Shown piece by piece: positions 1-9,800 of a stretch of 64,000 nucleotides of DNA. The notes under the pieces were generated by a model that worked only from the letters and a program-made list of their open reading frames with translations, was not told the DNA's origin and did no database searches. Position 1 is the stretch's first letter; each line of letters opens with the position of its first letter. The position numbers and the translations under genes were made by a program. Source of the stretch: Arthrobacter antioxidans (lineage in GTDB: Bacteria > Actinomycetota > Actinomycetes > Actinomycetales > Micrococcaceae); NCBI RefSeq assembly GCF_023100725.1, contig NZ_CP095501.1:2232001-2296000 (forward strand). The letters are read 5' to 3'.

Positions 1-835
1 GGGTGAAGGGCAACCGGGCGTCGAACTGGTCGAGCAGTCCGTCGGCCTGGGGCGGGCGCGCCGTCGCCTCCTCCCGGGCGGCGAGCGCACGACGGCGGGC
101 GAGGGCCGCCTGCAGCACGAACGCCTCCTGGTAGCGGAGGCGGTGCTGGGCCCGGTAGGCGTCCTCGATCTGCGGCGGCCGGTGCACGAGCTCGTAGGCC
201 GTGGCGAGGCTCATGAGCTTGTCGCGGCGGGCGATCGACGCCGGGATGGGATCGTCGAGGTCGGAGAGCCGCAGGGTGTCCAGGACCACGCCCACGGCCT
301 TGGCGATCGCATCGCTGCTGAGCTTCTCGACCGCCGGGTAGACCGGGATGGGGCGTTTGGCGCGGGCCGGGTCGTCGTCGCCCTCGTCGAGCAGCGAGTA
401 GCGAGGATTGGTCAGCGACAGATGGCCGCGGTAGAGCGTGACCTTGCCGGAGAACATGGCCCGCACGCCGGGTTTGAGTTCGCGGGCGGCGGTGAAGCCG
501 TTGAAGAACGTGAGGTTCATACCGCCGAGGCTGCCGTCGGCGTCGTCGGTGATGACCACCTCCAGGAGCGTCCCCTTGCGCGTGTGCATGCGCCGCGAAT
601 TGGCGGACTGCACCCGGGCGATCAGGGTGACCTCCTCGTCCACCGGGACCTCGGCGATGGGCGTCAGCTCGCCGCGCTTGAGGTAGGTGCGCGGGAAGTG
701 GTTGAGCAGCTCCCCCACGGTGGTGATGCCGAAGTGCTTGTCCAGGAGCTTGGCCACCGGACCCAGGCGCTTCTCCAGCGGTGCGTCGAGCTCGGAGGCG
801 GTCGCCGTTCGGGCCGCGCCCGTCACCGGACGCAC
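1..835 (-). CDS. recG: ATP-dependent DNA helicase RecG, N-terminal part (cut by window edge)
   Basis: RecG remodels stalled replication forks and branched DNA in the cytoplasm. Only about 278 N-terminal residues are in the window; the helicase motor lies beyond position 1. Translation of the minus strand gives the wedge/OB-fold region: an early helical part (LGPVAKLLDKHFGI), the GELLNHFPRTYLKR segment, then an OB-like stretch (VTLIARVQSANSRRMH) and the linker EAFVLQAALARRRALAARE that precedes the helicase domains. GTG at 835 is the chosen start; it lies 4 bp after the stop of the DAK2 gene. A second in-frame GTG at 826 is also possible. The recG-DAK2-thiL order is common in Actinobacteria. 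Identification is firm; the exact start is not. Confidence 0.93.
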   Translation of the reverse strand, partial: MRPVTGAARTATASELDAPLEKRLGPVAKLLDKHFGITTVGELLNHFPRTYLKRGELTPIAEVPVDEEVTLIARVQSANSRRMHTRKGTLLEVVITDDADGSLGGMNLTFFNGFTAARELKPGVRAMFSGKVTLYRGHLSLTNPRYSLLDEGDDDPARAKRPIPVYPAVEKLSSDAIAKAVGVVLDTLRLSDLDDPIPASIARRDKLMSLATAYELVHRPPQIEDAYRAQHRLRYQEAFVLQAALARRRALAAREEATARPPQADGLLDQFDARLPFT

Positions 836-839
836 GACG

Positions 840-1817
840 TCAGGACTCACCGGCCTCGGCTCCTACCGGCGGGGCGGCGAGCTGGGTCACCGTGATGTTG
901 ACCGGCGTTCCCGCCTCATGGATGAGGGCCAGCGCGGGTCCGGGGTCCGGGACGTGCACGTGGACGCGCCAGCGGTAGCCGTCCTCGACCGGGGAGACGG
1001 CGCTCATGATCACCGAGTCGCCGATCTCGTCGAGGTGGAGGCGGAGGGTGGCGGCGTCCAGGGGGCTGAGGTTGATGGTGCACATGACCTCCACGCCGTC
1101 CGCGTCCCCGCCCCGGTGGATGTGCGGCGCCTGGATGTCGTAGCCGTGCAGCCCGTCGAGGAGTTCGTCCTGTAGCTCCTCGCCGAGGGCCGCGGCGCGC
1201 AGGGCGTCGAGGATCAGGAGGAACCCCACGCCCCCGGCGTCCACCACCTTCGCCTCGGTCAGCGCCCCGAGCTGGCTCTCCGTGTCCACCACGGCCCGCA
1301 GCGCGGCCTGCACGGAGGCCCGGAGGGTGACGGTGAGGGCGTGGTTGCTGTCATCGCCGGCGTGCGCGGAGGCGGTCTCGGCCGCGCCGCGTGAGCTCGC
1401 CTCGAGGACCGAGAGCATGGTGCCCTGCACGGGGTCGCTGAGTGCGGACCAGCTGCGGATCTCCGCGCGGTGGAGTGCGGAGGCGAACAGGGAACTGGTG
1501 AGCCGCGTGCTGCCGTGCAGCGGTTCGGCGAGCGCGGAGAGGAAGACGGCGAAGAGGGTGCCTGAGTTCCCGAGCGCCTCCTCCATGGCGGCGCGGCCCG
1601 CGACGGTCAGCAGCGCGCCGAGGTCCAAGGCGTCGTCGTTATGCGCGGCGCGCGCGGCGGACCGGACGGTCATGTAGAGGTTGGTGCCGGTATCGCCATC
1701 GGCGACGGGGAAGATGTTGATGGCGTTCAGGCGGTCGCTGTGGTTGCCGAGGGATTCTTCGGCCTTGCTCAACCAACGCTTCATCGCGAGCGCGTTCGCG
1801 GTGATCCTAGTGTGCAA
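840..1817 (-). CDS. DAK2 (DhaL-like) domain protein
   Basis: Protein of 325 residues with an N-terminal DhaL/DAK2 ATP-binding domain. The signature NIFPVADGDTGTNLY near residues 34-48 carries the Asp residues that bind Mg-ADP in DhaL and FakA. A small second domain follows (about residues 210-325). It resembles the N-terminal half of the fatty-acid kinase FakA family (usually about 550 residues) but lacks the long C-terminal part, so whether it is a FakB-dependent fatty-acid kinase is open. The start shown is TTG at 1817, overlapping the thiL stop by 11 bp, which suggests translational coupling; an internal ATG at 1784 is an alternative. It sits between thiL and recG, the usual actinobacterial position. 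Confidence 0.85.
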   Translation of the reverse strand: MHTRITANALAMKRWLSKAEESLGNHSDRLNAINIFPVADGDTGTNLYMTVRSAARAAHNDDALDLGALLTVAGRAAMEEALGNSGTLFAVFLSALAEPLHGSTRLTSSLFASALHRAEIRSWSALSDPVQGTMLSVLEASSRGAAETASAHAGDDSNHALTVTLRASVQAALRAVVDTESQLGALTEAKVVDAGGVGFLLILDALRAAALGEELQDELLDGLHGYDIQAPHIHRGGDADGVEVMCTINLSPLDAATLRLHLDEIGDSVIMSAVSPVEDGYRWRVHVHVPDPGPALALIHEAGTPVNITVTQLAAPPVGAEAGES

Positions 1818-2829
1818 AGTGATCCCATCCCCTGAGAGCTGCGGGCTGTGACGCCAGTGTCACGAGCGGCTGGCCCGGCACCACCGAGCCTACCGCAGTG
1901 AACCCGGGCGGCAGCAGGACGTCCTGCGGGAACGTGGCGAGGAGCCCGTGGTCCTCGCCCCCGCCGAGCACCCATTCCATCGCATCCATGCCCAGGAGCG
2001 CCGCCGTTCCCTCCAGCGGGACCGCGTACTGCCGTAGGGCGGACAGGTCGAGGTCCAGCCCCACGCCGCTCGCCGTCGCGATGCGTCCGGCGTCGCGGAT
2101 GAGGCCGTCGGAGATGTCCAGCATGGCGGACGCACCGGCGACGGCGGCGTCCGGACCGGCAGCCAGGGGCGGTCGCGGCCGCAGCTGCGCAGCGACGAGC
2201 TTCTCCCCCGCCGGCCCGAAGTCCTTGATCGGGCGGCCGTCCTCGAGCAGGGCGAGGCCCGCGGCGGCCCGCCCCGGCGCCCCGGTGACGGCCACGGTGT
2301 GCCCGGCCTTCGCGCCGGAGCGCAGCACGGGCTCCCGCCCGTCGAGGGTCCCGGTGACCGCGGCAGTGACGACGAGCTGTGCGCCGGCACCGAGGTCACC
2401 GCCGACGACGCCGCACCCGGGTGCGCCGAGCTCGCGGATCGCCGCGGTCAGGCCGTCGGCGAGCGCCTCGACCCACTCCACGGGCGTGGCGGGCGGGAGG
2501 GTGAGGCTGACGACGAGCGAGGTGGCCCTGCCCCCCATCGCGTTGATGTCGCTGAGGTTCTGGGCGGCGCACTTCCAGCCGACGTCGTAGCCGGTGGTGC
2601 GGTGGCCGTTGGGGCGCAGGAGCCGGAAATCGTGGTCCTCGACGAGCGTGTCGATGCTGATCACGGTCCGGCCGTCGGGTGCGGCCAGGATGGCGGCGTC
2701 GTCGCCCGGGCCGAGGAGGACGGCGTCCGGCACGGGGAGGCGGGGGAAGATCCGCGCGAGGAGTTCGGCCTCGTTGAGGTCTCCGACCGCGAGCCGGTGC
2801 GTGGAGGTGGGGGAAGGCGACTGCGACAC
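1807..2829 (-). CDS. thiL: Thiamine-monophosphate kinase ThiL
   Basis: Phosphorylates thiamine monophosphate to thiamine pyrophosphate with ATP, the last step of thiamine cofactor synthesis. The 340-residue protein has the PurM/ThiL-type features: the LLGPGDDAAIL motif near residue 40, the ISIDTLVEDHDF segment, the SDINAMGG motif that binds metal and nucleotide, the GGDLGAG motif, and the downstream LDISDGLIRD element. Start is GTG at 2829. It is the first gene of a minus-strand run that continues into the DAK2 gene and recG. It is divergent from wecB across 175 bp. In related genomes thiL normally lies close to DUF3515 and ddl; here about 31 kb of wall-polymer genes separates it from DUF3515. 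Confidence 0.95.
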   Translation of the reverse strand: MSQSPSPTSTHRLAVGDLNEAELLARIFPRLPVPDAVLLGPGDDAAILAAPDGRTVISIDTLVEDHDFRLLRPNGHRTTGYDVGWKCAAQNLSDINAMGGRATSLVVSLTLPPATPVEWVEALADGLTAAIRELGAPGCGVVGGDLGAGAQLVVTAAVTGTLDGREPVLRSGAKAGHTVAVTGAPGRAAAGLALLEDGRPIKDFGPAGEKLVAAQLRPRPPLAAGPDAAVAGASAMLDISDGLIRDAGRIATASGVGLDLDLSALRQYAVPLEGTAALLGMDAMEWVLGGGEDHGLLATFPQDVLLPPGFTAVGSVVPGQPLVTLASQPAALRGWDHFAH

Positions 2830-3004
2830 GCCACCACGCTACAGCGCAACTCCGACACCGCCCTGTGTCCTGGTTTGCGTCGTGCCGCGATTACAGTTAG
2901 TCCTAATTTCCGGCCGCAGTGGTGGGGATCCAGTGAATCCGCTGGGCGGCTCCTCATCGAAGCGCATCACTGCATGCATTTCTTTTTCATCACACGGGGG
3001 TCCT
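2830..3004. promoter_or_regulatory. Divergent intergenic region thiL / wecB
   Basis: A 175-bp spacer from which thiL (minus) and wecB (plus) must be transcribed. It is AT-richer than its flanks from about 2870 on (TTGCGT at 2875 and an AT-rich stretch around 2890-2910). No hexamer pair with good spacing was convincing, so individual promoters are not assigned. The wecB start is preceded by a short G-run (ggggg) as a possible ribosome binding site. Confidence 0.4.
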
Positions 3005-4186
3005 ATGCCTGTAGTCATGCCCATCTTTGGCACGCGTCCCGAAGCCATCAAGATGGCCCCCATCGTGCAGGCGCTCAAGGCGTCCAGCGTGCTGGAGTGC
3101 GTCGTCACCGTCACCGGCCAGCACCGCGAGATGCTCGACCAGGTGCTCCGCCTGTTCGACGTCGAGCCGGATCACGACCTCGAGATCCTGCGGCCCGGGC
3201 AGACCCTCGCCGGCATCATGACGCGGACCATCGACGGGCTGGACGCGCTCTTCGCAGCCGCTCCCCCGGACGCCGTGGTGGTCCAGGGCGACACCACGAC
3301 GTCGACGGCGGCCGCAATCGCAGCGTTCTACCGCGGAATTCCCGTGGTGCACGTGGAGGCGGGGCTGCGGAGCGGCGATCTCTTCTCGCCGTTCCCCGAG
3401 GAGGCGAATCGCAAGATCACCACTCAGATCGCCAGCCTCCACCTGGCCCCCACCGCCGAGAGCCGGCAGAACCTCCTCAATGAGGGGATCGCCGCGAACA
3501 ACATCGTCGTCACAGGCAACACGGTCATCGACGCGCTCCTCGACACCGTAGCCAAGAATGTTCCCTTCGCCGATCCGAGGCTGGAGGACCTGGCCGCATC
3601 CGGTCACCGTGTCCTCCTTGTGACGACGCACCGCAGGGAGAACCAGGGCGAGGCGATGCGCGGCATGGGGCGGGCCCTCGCCCGGCTGGCGGAGTCCGAG
3701 CCAGACCTCGTGATCGTGCTCCCGGTCCACAAGAACCCGGTGGTCCGGGAAGCCATCCTCCCCGCCATCGACGGCAAGCCCAACGTGCTCGTCACGGAAC
3801 CCCTGGACTACGGCGAGTTCACCCGGTTGCTGTCCATGGCGCACATCGTCCTCACCGATTCCGGCGGTATCCAGGAGGAGGCCCCAAGCCTGGGCATACC
3901 GGTGCTCGTCATGCGTGAGAACACGGAGCGGCCGGAGGCTGTGCAAGCCGGGACGGTGCGCCTGATCGGGACAGACGAGGAGCGCCTTGTCAGCGAGGTC
4001 AGGGCGCTCCTTCATGAGGATGACCGTTATTCAGCGATGGCGGCGGCGCTCAATCCCTACGGTGACGGCACGGCAGCCGGGCGCGTCGTCGCGGCGCTCG
4101 AGCACCTGTTCGACGCCAGCCCCCGGCCTTCGGACTTCGCACCCCAGGCGGATGACTCCGCGACGTATGAAGGACTGCTCTCCTGA
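3005..4186 (+). CDS. wecB: UDP-N-acetylglucosamine 2-epimerase (non-hydrolysing)
   Basis: Interconverts UDP-GlcNAc and UDP-ManNAc in the cytoplasm, supplying ManNAc for wall teichoic-acid linkage units or for ManNAcA polymers. The 393-residue protein shows the family hallmarks: IFGTRPEAIKMAP at residues 7-19, VVQGDTTTS near 92-100, HVEAGLRSGD at 116-125, FPEEANRK at 130-137, and the C-terminal LTDSGGIQEEAP UDP-binding motif. ATG at 3005 gives the normal length; the frame is open upstream but the extension is not conserved-looking. It is the first gene of the plus-strand wall-glycan block and its stop overlaps the next start. The matching dehydrogenase wecC lies 20 kb away on the other strand. 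Confidence 0.96.
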   Translation: MPVVMPIFGTRPEAIKMAPIVQALKASSVLECVVTVTGQHREMLDQVLRLFDVEPDHDLEILRPGQTLAGIMTRTIDGLDALFAAAPPDAVVVQGDTTTSTAAAIAAFYRGIPVVHVEAGLRSGDLFSPFPEEANRKITTQIASLHLAPTAESRQNLLNEGIAANNIVVTGNTVIDALLDTVAKNVPFADPRLEDLAASGHRVLLVTTHRRENQGEAMRGMGRALARLAESEPDLVIVLPVHKNPVVREAILPAIDGKPNVLVTEPLDYGEFTRLLSMAHIVLTDSGGIQEEAPSLGIPVLVMRENTERPEAVQAGTVRLIGTDEERLVSEVRALLHEDDRYSAMAAALNPYGDGTAAGRVVAALEHLFDASPRPSDFAPQADDSATYEGLLS

Positions 4187-5973
4187 CGTCTCCGGACCGT
4201 CCAGCCCCGTCGGTCTCGCGGCGCCGACTCCTCCAACTCTCGCTCGCTGCAGCCACCGTTGCGGCCGTGGGACCGCTCAGCGGCTGCTCCGCCGACAAGC
4301 CGCACAGTGCGACGTCGACCAATCCCGTGCCTCTTGGTCGGGCGACCACGCGCGAAAAGACCATCCGGCTCGGATCTCCACTGTCCGAGGGCCGGCCGTA
4401 CCGTGTGCTCGACGCAGGGGGCGCCCAGGAACCGGTGCTGCGGGAGGATCTCGCGCAGCGACCCGAAGGAGCCGATGTGGATCCCACAGCGCGCGCGGTT
4501 TTCGGGCATGTCACCGACTCACACATCATCGATGCGACAAATCCTGGCCGGTTGTCCTTCCTCTGGCAGTACTCAGATTTCAAGGAGGGCTACCCCACCT
4601 CCGGCAGGTTCCGGCCACAGGATGCCCTCACGCTTCACGTCCTGGATGCAACGGTCCGGGCCTTCAACGACCTCGAGAGGGGGCCCGTCACCCGCCGCGG
4701 CATCGACGCGCTCGTGCTGACAGGCGATATCACCAACTCTTTTCTCACCAGTGAATTGGAAGGAGCAGCGAGAATACTGAAGGGCGGCGCCGGCAACTCC
4801 AATCCCGCGGGCCGCTACGAGGGCATTCAGGATCACGAACCGGCTCCCCGCAGGCTGCAGCTGAACGTCTGGCATCCCGAACCCGAGAATGGCGATGCTC
4901 CACAGGATCAGTGGAAAGAGCCGCATGGGTACCCGACCGTTCCGGGACTGCTCGCCGCTTCCAGTCGGTCCATCGATGCCCCGGGCACGGCTTTTCCCTG
5001 GTACGTGGGATTCGGCAACCATGACGAAGCCGGGCGCCTCGACGGTTCGCTGATCTCGAACGGCGAGCAGTTCCTGGATCTGCTCCGGACCGGCCCCATC
5101 CTTCCGTTGGAACTGCCGGAGGAATTGGACACGTCGGAGTTCTGGAGGCTGGTAGCGGGCGGCGAAAAGGATCGGGGGCGCCTGCTGGCCGAGCTGCCGT
5201 CGCGCAGAATCACCGCTTCCGATCTGCGCACCGTCTTCGACAAGCCGACGTTCCGGGCCGAGCTCACGCAGCCCGGCCAGTCCATCGACCGGCCGGGATC
5301 ACGGGACGTGCTCTATTACGCTTTCGACGTCTCACCCGACGTTCGCGGAATCATGCTAAACACAGCCAGCCCCGATGGAGGCGGTCGCGCCGTTCTCGAC
5401 CGGAACCAGGCAGCCTGGCTGGTGGAGCAGTTGCAGGCAGTGTCCAGCAGGTACGTCGACGACGAGGGCACAGACGTGACGGCCGACGTCGAGGACAGGC
5501 TGGTGGTGCTGTTCAGTCACCACCCGCTCCGCGCTTTCGACGAGGCCCCGTCCTCGGAGGACGACGGCGGCGAGTCGATAGCGCGCGATGATCTGCTCGA
5601 CCTCCTCACGCGCTTTCCGAACCTCGTGCTCTGGATGAGCGGCCACGAACATCGACACAAGATAGTGCCCCATGCGGGCCAGCGCGATTCCGGAGGGTTC
5701 TGGGAGATCACCACGGCATCGCTCATCGACTTCCCCCAGCAGTCACGGGTGGTCGAGGTGATGGACAACCGGGACGGCACCCTGTCCATCATCACGACGC
5801 TCGTCGATCATTCCTCCGCCGACGATGTCCAACGCGACGGACCCCAGACGCCGCAGTCACTTGCCGCGCTCAGCCTCGAACTGGCCGCCAATCGTCCAGG
5901 ACTGGACGCAGAACGCGTCATGGGGAGCAGCAGAGACCAGAATGCGGAGCTGTTGCTCCCTGCCCCCTTCTGA
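4183..5973 (+). CDS. Tat-exported lipoprotein metallophosphoesterase (CTG start)
   Basis: Calcineurin-like phosphoesterase of about 596 residues. Metal-binding motifs are all present in order: HVTDSHI, LTGDITNS, GFGNHDE, FSHHP and GHEHRH. The sequence resembles the actinobacterial PPA1498-type metallophosphoesterases. The only start giving a sensible N-terminus is CTG at 4183, overlapping the wecB stop (CTGA) and preceded by AAGGA 8 nt upstream. It yields a twin-arginine signal (SRRRLLQLS) and a lipobox (PLSGC), so a folded, membrane-anchored extracytoplasmic enzyme is predicted. No ATG, GTG or TTG is available upstream before an in-frame stop at 4168; the next GTG (4267) would delete the twin-arginine segment. 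Substrate unknown; its position suggests a phosphodiester or lipid-linked intermediate of the wall polymer. Confidence 0.85.
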   Translation: MTSPDRPAPSVSRRRLLQLSLAAATVAAVGPLSGCSADKPHSATSTNPVPLGRATTREKTIRLGSPLSEGRPYRVLDAGGAQEPVLREDLAQRPEGADVDPTARAVFGHVTDSHIIDATNPGRLSFLWQYSDFKEGYPTSGRFRPQDALTLHVLDATVRAFNDLERGPVTRRGIDALVLTGDITNSFLTSELEGAARILKGGAGNSNPAGRYEGIQDHEPAPRRLQLNVWHPEPENGDAPQDQWKEPHGYPTVPGLLAASSRSIDAPGTAFPWYVGFGNHDEAGRLDGSLISNGEQFLDLLRTGPILPLELPEELDTSEFWRLVAGGEKDRGRLLAELPSRRITASDLRTVFDKPTFRAELTQPGQSIDRPGSRDVLYYAFDVSPDVRGIMLNTASPDGGGRAVLDRNQAAWLVEQLQAVSSRYVDDEGTDVTADVEDRLVVLFSHHPLRAFDEAPSSEDDGGESIARDDLLDLLTRFPNLVLWMSGHEHRHKIVPHAGQRDSGGFWEITTASLIDFPQQSRVVEVMDNRDGTLSIITTLVDHSSADDVQRDGPQTPQSLAALSLELAANRPGLDAERVMGSSRDQNAELLLPAPF

Positions 5974-6004
5974 CCTGACCCGACAGGAAGACCGGCGCGC
6001 CCAA

Positions 6005-6033
6005 TTCGGTAGTATCTGCTGCTCCTGTAGTAT
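6005..6033 (+). promoter_or_regulatory. Candidate promoter ahead of the nucleotidyltransferase gene
   Basis: In the 167-bp gap after the phosphoesterase, TTCGGT (6005-6010) is followed after 17 bp by TAGTAT (6028-6033). The octamer gtagtatc occurs twice with an 18-bp period (6009-6016 and 6027-6034), which could also be a repeat operator. Weak match to a vegetative actinobacterial promoter; not tested. Confidence 0.35.
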
Positions 6034-6140
6034 CACGGCGGGGGCACCCCAAATGGCGGTGCGGCTGCAAAGGTCTCGTGGTATGACGTCTGGTCGATCA
6101 TGCTCCTTTTCCAATGGCGAAACATTCGATGGGATCATTC

Positions 6141-6857
6141 ATGACGGTTCAGGCAGTAATTCTTGCAGCGGGTATGGGAACACGACTCGCACGCCCCCAC
6201 CCCAAGCCGCTCACCGAATTGAGCGACGGACGAACCATCATGCAGCAGCAGGTGCAGAATCTGACGTCCGAGTTCAAGAAGAAGCTGCGCCTGTCGATCG
6301 TCGTTGGGTTCAAGCTGGAATTGATCCTCGAGCACATCCCCCACGCATCCTTCATCTACAACGAGGCCTTCGATCAGACGAACACCTCGAAGAGCCTCTT
6401 GAAGGCACTGCGGAATTCGACCAAGGGTGGCGTGCTGTGGATGAACGGCGACGTCGTCTTCGCACCCGAGATCGTGAATTACCTGCGACCTTTCATCGAG
6501 CAGGACATCTCTTTCGTCTCGGTGGACATGTCCTCGGTGAGCGACGAGGAAGTGAAGTACACCGTTGACGAGAACGGGCACATCGAACAGCTGTCCAAGA
6601 CCGTCGAGGGGGCCCTCGGTGAGGCAGTGGGCATCAACTACATCTCGTCGAAGGACAAAAAGAAACTGATCAAGCGCCTGGCGCAGGTCGGCGATCAGGA
6701 CTACTTCGAGCGGGCCATGGAGCTCACCATCACCAAGGACAACGTCCAGTACACGCCGGTCGACATCAGCAACTTTTATGCCGTCGAAGTCGATTTCGCC
6801 GACGACCTCGAGCGGGCCAACGAAAAGTTGGACGCCAGAGTCCCCGCGAACGCCTGA
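6141..6857 (+). CDS. LicC-like nucleotidyltransferase (probable CDP-donor synthesis)
   Basis: Protein of 238 residues with a nucleotidyltransferase fold: LAAGMGTRL at residues 8-16 binds the nucleotide, Lys22 lies in the following PKPLTEL segment, and WMNGDVVF supplies the metal-binding Asp. The pattern IYNEAF...TNTSKSLLKAL resembles the phosphocholine cytidylyltransferase (LicC) group more than hexose-1-phosphate enzymes. A CDP-activated alcohol such as CDP-glycerol or CDP-choline is therefore a reasonable product, and the next two genes encode CDP-polyol phosphotransferase domains. ATG at 6141 is chosen because GGGA lies 6 nt upstream and the ILAAG strand follows directly; in-frame ATGs at 6114 and 6129 would add 9 or 4 residues. 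Exact substrate is inference. Confidence 0.82.
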   Translation: MTVQAVILAAGMGTRLARPHPKPLTELSDGRTIMQQQVQNLTSEFKKKLRLSIVVGFKLELILEHIPHASFIYNEAFDQTNTSKSLLKALRNSTKGGVLWMNGDVVFAPEIVNYLRPFIEQDISFVSVDMSSVSDEEVKYTVDENGHIEQLSKTVEGALGEAVGINYISSKDKKKLIKRLAQVGDQDYFERAMELTITKDNVQYTPVDISNFYAVEVDFADDLERANEKLDARVPANA

Positions 6858-6883
6858 TCCACCCTCTGAAGGACGTTTCACTC

Positions 6884-9800
6884 ATGGCACGTTGGACCAA
6901 CACCGCCGACGACGCAGTCTCCGGCATTCGTCGGATAGCTGAACGGCAACTGCGCACCGCGTGGCAAAAGCTACCGGCGGAACAACGCACGAAGCTGCGG
7001 CAGGCCGTTCATCCGGCCGACGCGGCGAAGGTCCAGCGCCGGGTGTCTACGCTCGCCTCGGGCAGCGCCCGCCCTGCCGTCCCGGCGCAGAAGCCCGTCA
7101 TCGCGATCAGCGTTGTGGTGTCGGACGCCGCGCAGGATCTGGCGGCCACGCTCCAGAGCATCCTCCGGCAGAAGTTCACGCCCCTGACGATCGTGGTCGT
7201 CGACACCACGGGCGAGGATGCCATTGCCGACGAGACGGCCACCTACGTGAAGCGGGATGGCCGGGTCACCTTCCAGTCCGCGGCAGGACTCTCGGCGCCG
7301 GCCGCACGTCTGATGGCGGTGGAGCGAGCGACCACCCGGTGGGTGATGTCCCTGAGCGCTGGCGATGTTCTCGCACCAGGAGCGATGGAAGCCGCCATCA
7401 AGTCCCTCAAAGCCACCAAATCCGACCTGGCGGTTGGGACGGTCGGAGTACGGAAAGGCTCGAAGTTCGTCACCCCGGCTGCACAAAGCGCCGTCCACGG
7501 CACCGAGAACCTGACCACGACGCTCGAGCACTCACCGGGTCTCGCCGGTGACCTCTATCTCAGCAACAAGGTCTTCTCGAGGTCTTTCTGGCTGGAGGAG
7601 CTGACCGGAGTCGAGTTCGACGGCGAGCTCTGGCAGGCCGAGCTCGTGCGGACCGCCTACCGGCGAGCAGGAACCATCGACCTGATTCCCCGCAAGGTCA
7701 GCGACGTCGTCGGTGACCGTGGTAGTGACGTCCTGACCCGGGAACAGCTGTGCAGCCCGGCAATTCTCGACGAATACCTTCGCCGGATGACACGGGTCAT
7801 GACCGCGGATGCCGGCAGCTCCTCACCGGACCTGGCAGAGCAGCTACTCACACGGCTGCTCGGTGAAGACCTCTTCCCGTTCTACGAAGTCGTACCCCGG
7901 ACGGACGATACCTATTGGTCCCTCCTGGTCCTCGGCACACGGGAATTGGCTGCGCTCGGGCCGATCGCCTGGCATGACATCCGCCTGCACAACCGGCTCA
8001 TCCTCGCGGCGGTACTCGACGACAACCGCGCCGACGTCGTCGCCATCTGCGGATCGCGCAGCGATCTCGGATCCACCTTCGCCACCACGCCCGACGAAGG
8101 GATGCTCCTCGCCCAACCGCCGTACCTGCCCGACCTGGTACAGCAGCCGATGAAGCACCTGCTCGCCTGCCAGGACGTGGATCTGCGAGTCACCAGCAAG
8201 ATCACCGAACTCGAGTGGAACGTCGACGGCAGCCTCGAAATCTCCGGGCACGCCTACATCCCGTCCATCGATCCGGTGACTGCAGATCTGAACATCGAGG
8301 CCATCGTCATAGACCCGGACGGCGCGGAGATTCACACGCTCGTCGTCGAACGGCACCGGGACCCCCGCATTGACTGGGACGCCAACGACAACTGGACGAG
8401 CTACGCCGACAGCGGCTTCTCGACCCGCATCGATCCGTCGATGCTTCTCGCCGATGGCGCAACGGCGTCGTCTTGGTGGCTCAAGCTGCGACTGACGGCT
8501 CATGACCGCGTACTGGAATCGCCGGTGACCCGGCGGGAAATGACCGGGGCTGCAGGATCAGTGCCCATCTCCCCGATCGATGGTCAGCGGCGGGTCGCCG
8601 TCGAGTTCAAACCCAAGACCGGACTGACGCTGGTGCGGGTCGCGCCCATGTATTCGGCAACAAGCGTTGCCCTCGAGGGACGCACGCTGACAATCACGGT
8701 GGAAGCTCACTCTGCTCCCCTAGCGTCCAAGATCACGGTCGAGTGCGCAAAGCTGGCCATCAGGAAGACCGCTGTCTGCGTAGACGTCCGCGGCAATGTC
8801 GCGGATTACCGCGTCGTCGTCCCGCGCCTGTCGGCCGAGGCCTCTCCCCGGGTGGAGCACCAGTGGGACCTGCGACTGGACAGCGGGTTCAAGACGCCCC
8901 AGCCGATAGCGTGGCGCCCGGACAGCGTGGCCTTCGAGGACCAGCACGACCGGACCCGGCGCCTGCGCCTCAAACTCACCGGCTACGGCTTCCTTGCCCT
9001 CGAGGAGCGCCGGTACCGCGTCGAGGCAGACAGCGTGGTCGTGTCCGACGACGGCCGCTACCTCACGCTCCAGGGAACGGCCGACTTCACGAGCATCCAC
9101 GCACCGCGTCTCGTCCTCTCGAGTGGCAAATCGGTCATCGAGGCGGACCAGGTCTCCTTGAACGTGATGCGTAATCAGGGCAGCAATCGCTTCATCGTCC
9201 GCTTTCCACTCATGTCCACTCCGTGGAGCGGGCAGGAAATTGTGCCCGAAGCCGGGGCCTACAGCGTTCGCTATATCCCGCAGAAGTCCGAGGACAACGT
9301 GGGGTACTGGATCCCGGCCGCCCCGGTAATGCAGGGCACCATGCCGTCGCGCGAGCTCCGCGACGCCCTCGAGGTCGGGCTGAGCAGAACAGCCGTGGCG
9401 GGGGCTCTGACGGTCCATTTCCGGCCCCCGCTGGCCCCAGAAGAACTTGGACGGTTCAATCAGCAATCCCTCCGCAATGCCGTCGCCCGTGCGGATCTGC
9501 CATTGCGGGATGCTGTCCTCTTCATGTGCTTCGGTGGGCGCCGGGCCACCGACAGCACCCGCCGCATCTTCGAGGAATTCCAGCGCCGCGGGGCCACCAG
9601 CGACATGTACTGGGCCATAACCGACTACTCGGTGACCGTGCCGGACGGCGCGCAGCCCGTCCTGATCGGCTCACGGCTCTGGTACGCACTGCTGGCCGGG
9701 GCGAGGCTGCTCGTCAACAACAACAACTTCCCCTTCTACTTCCGGAAGCGGGAGGGCCAGACATACATCCAGACCTGGCACGGCACACCGCTGAAGAAGC

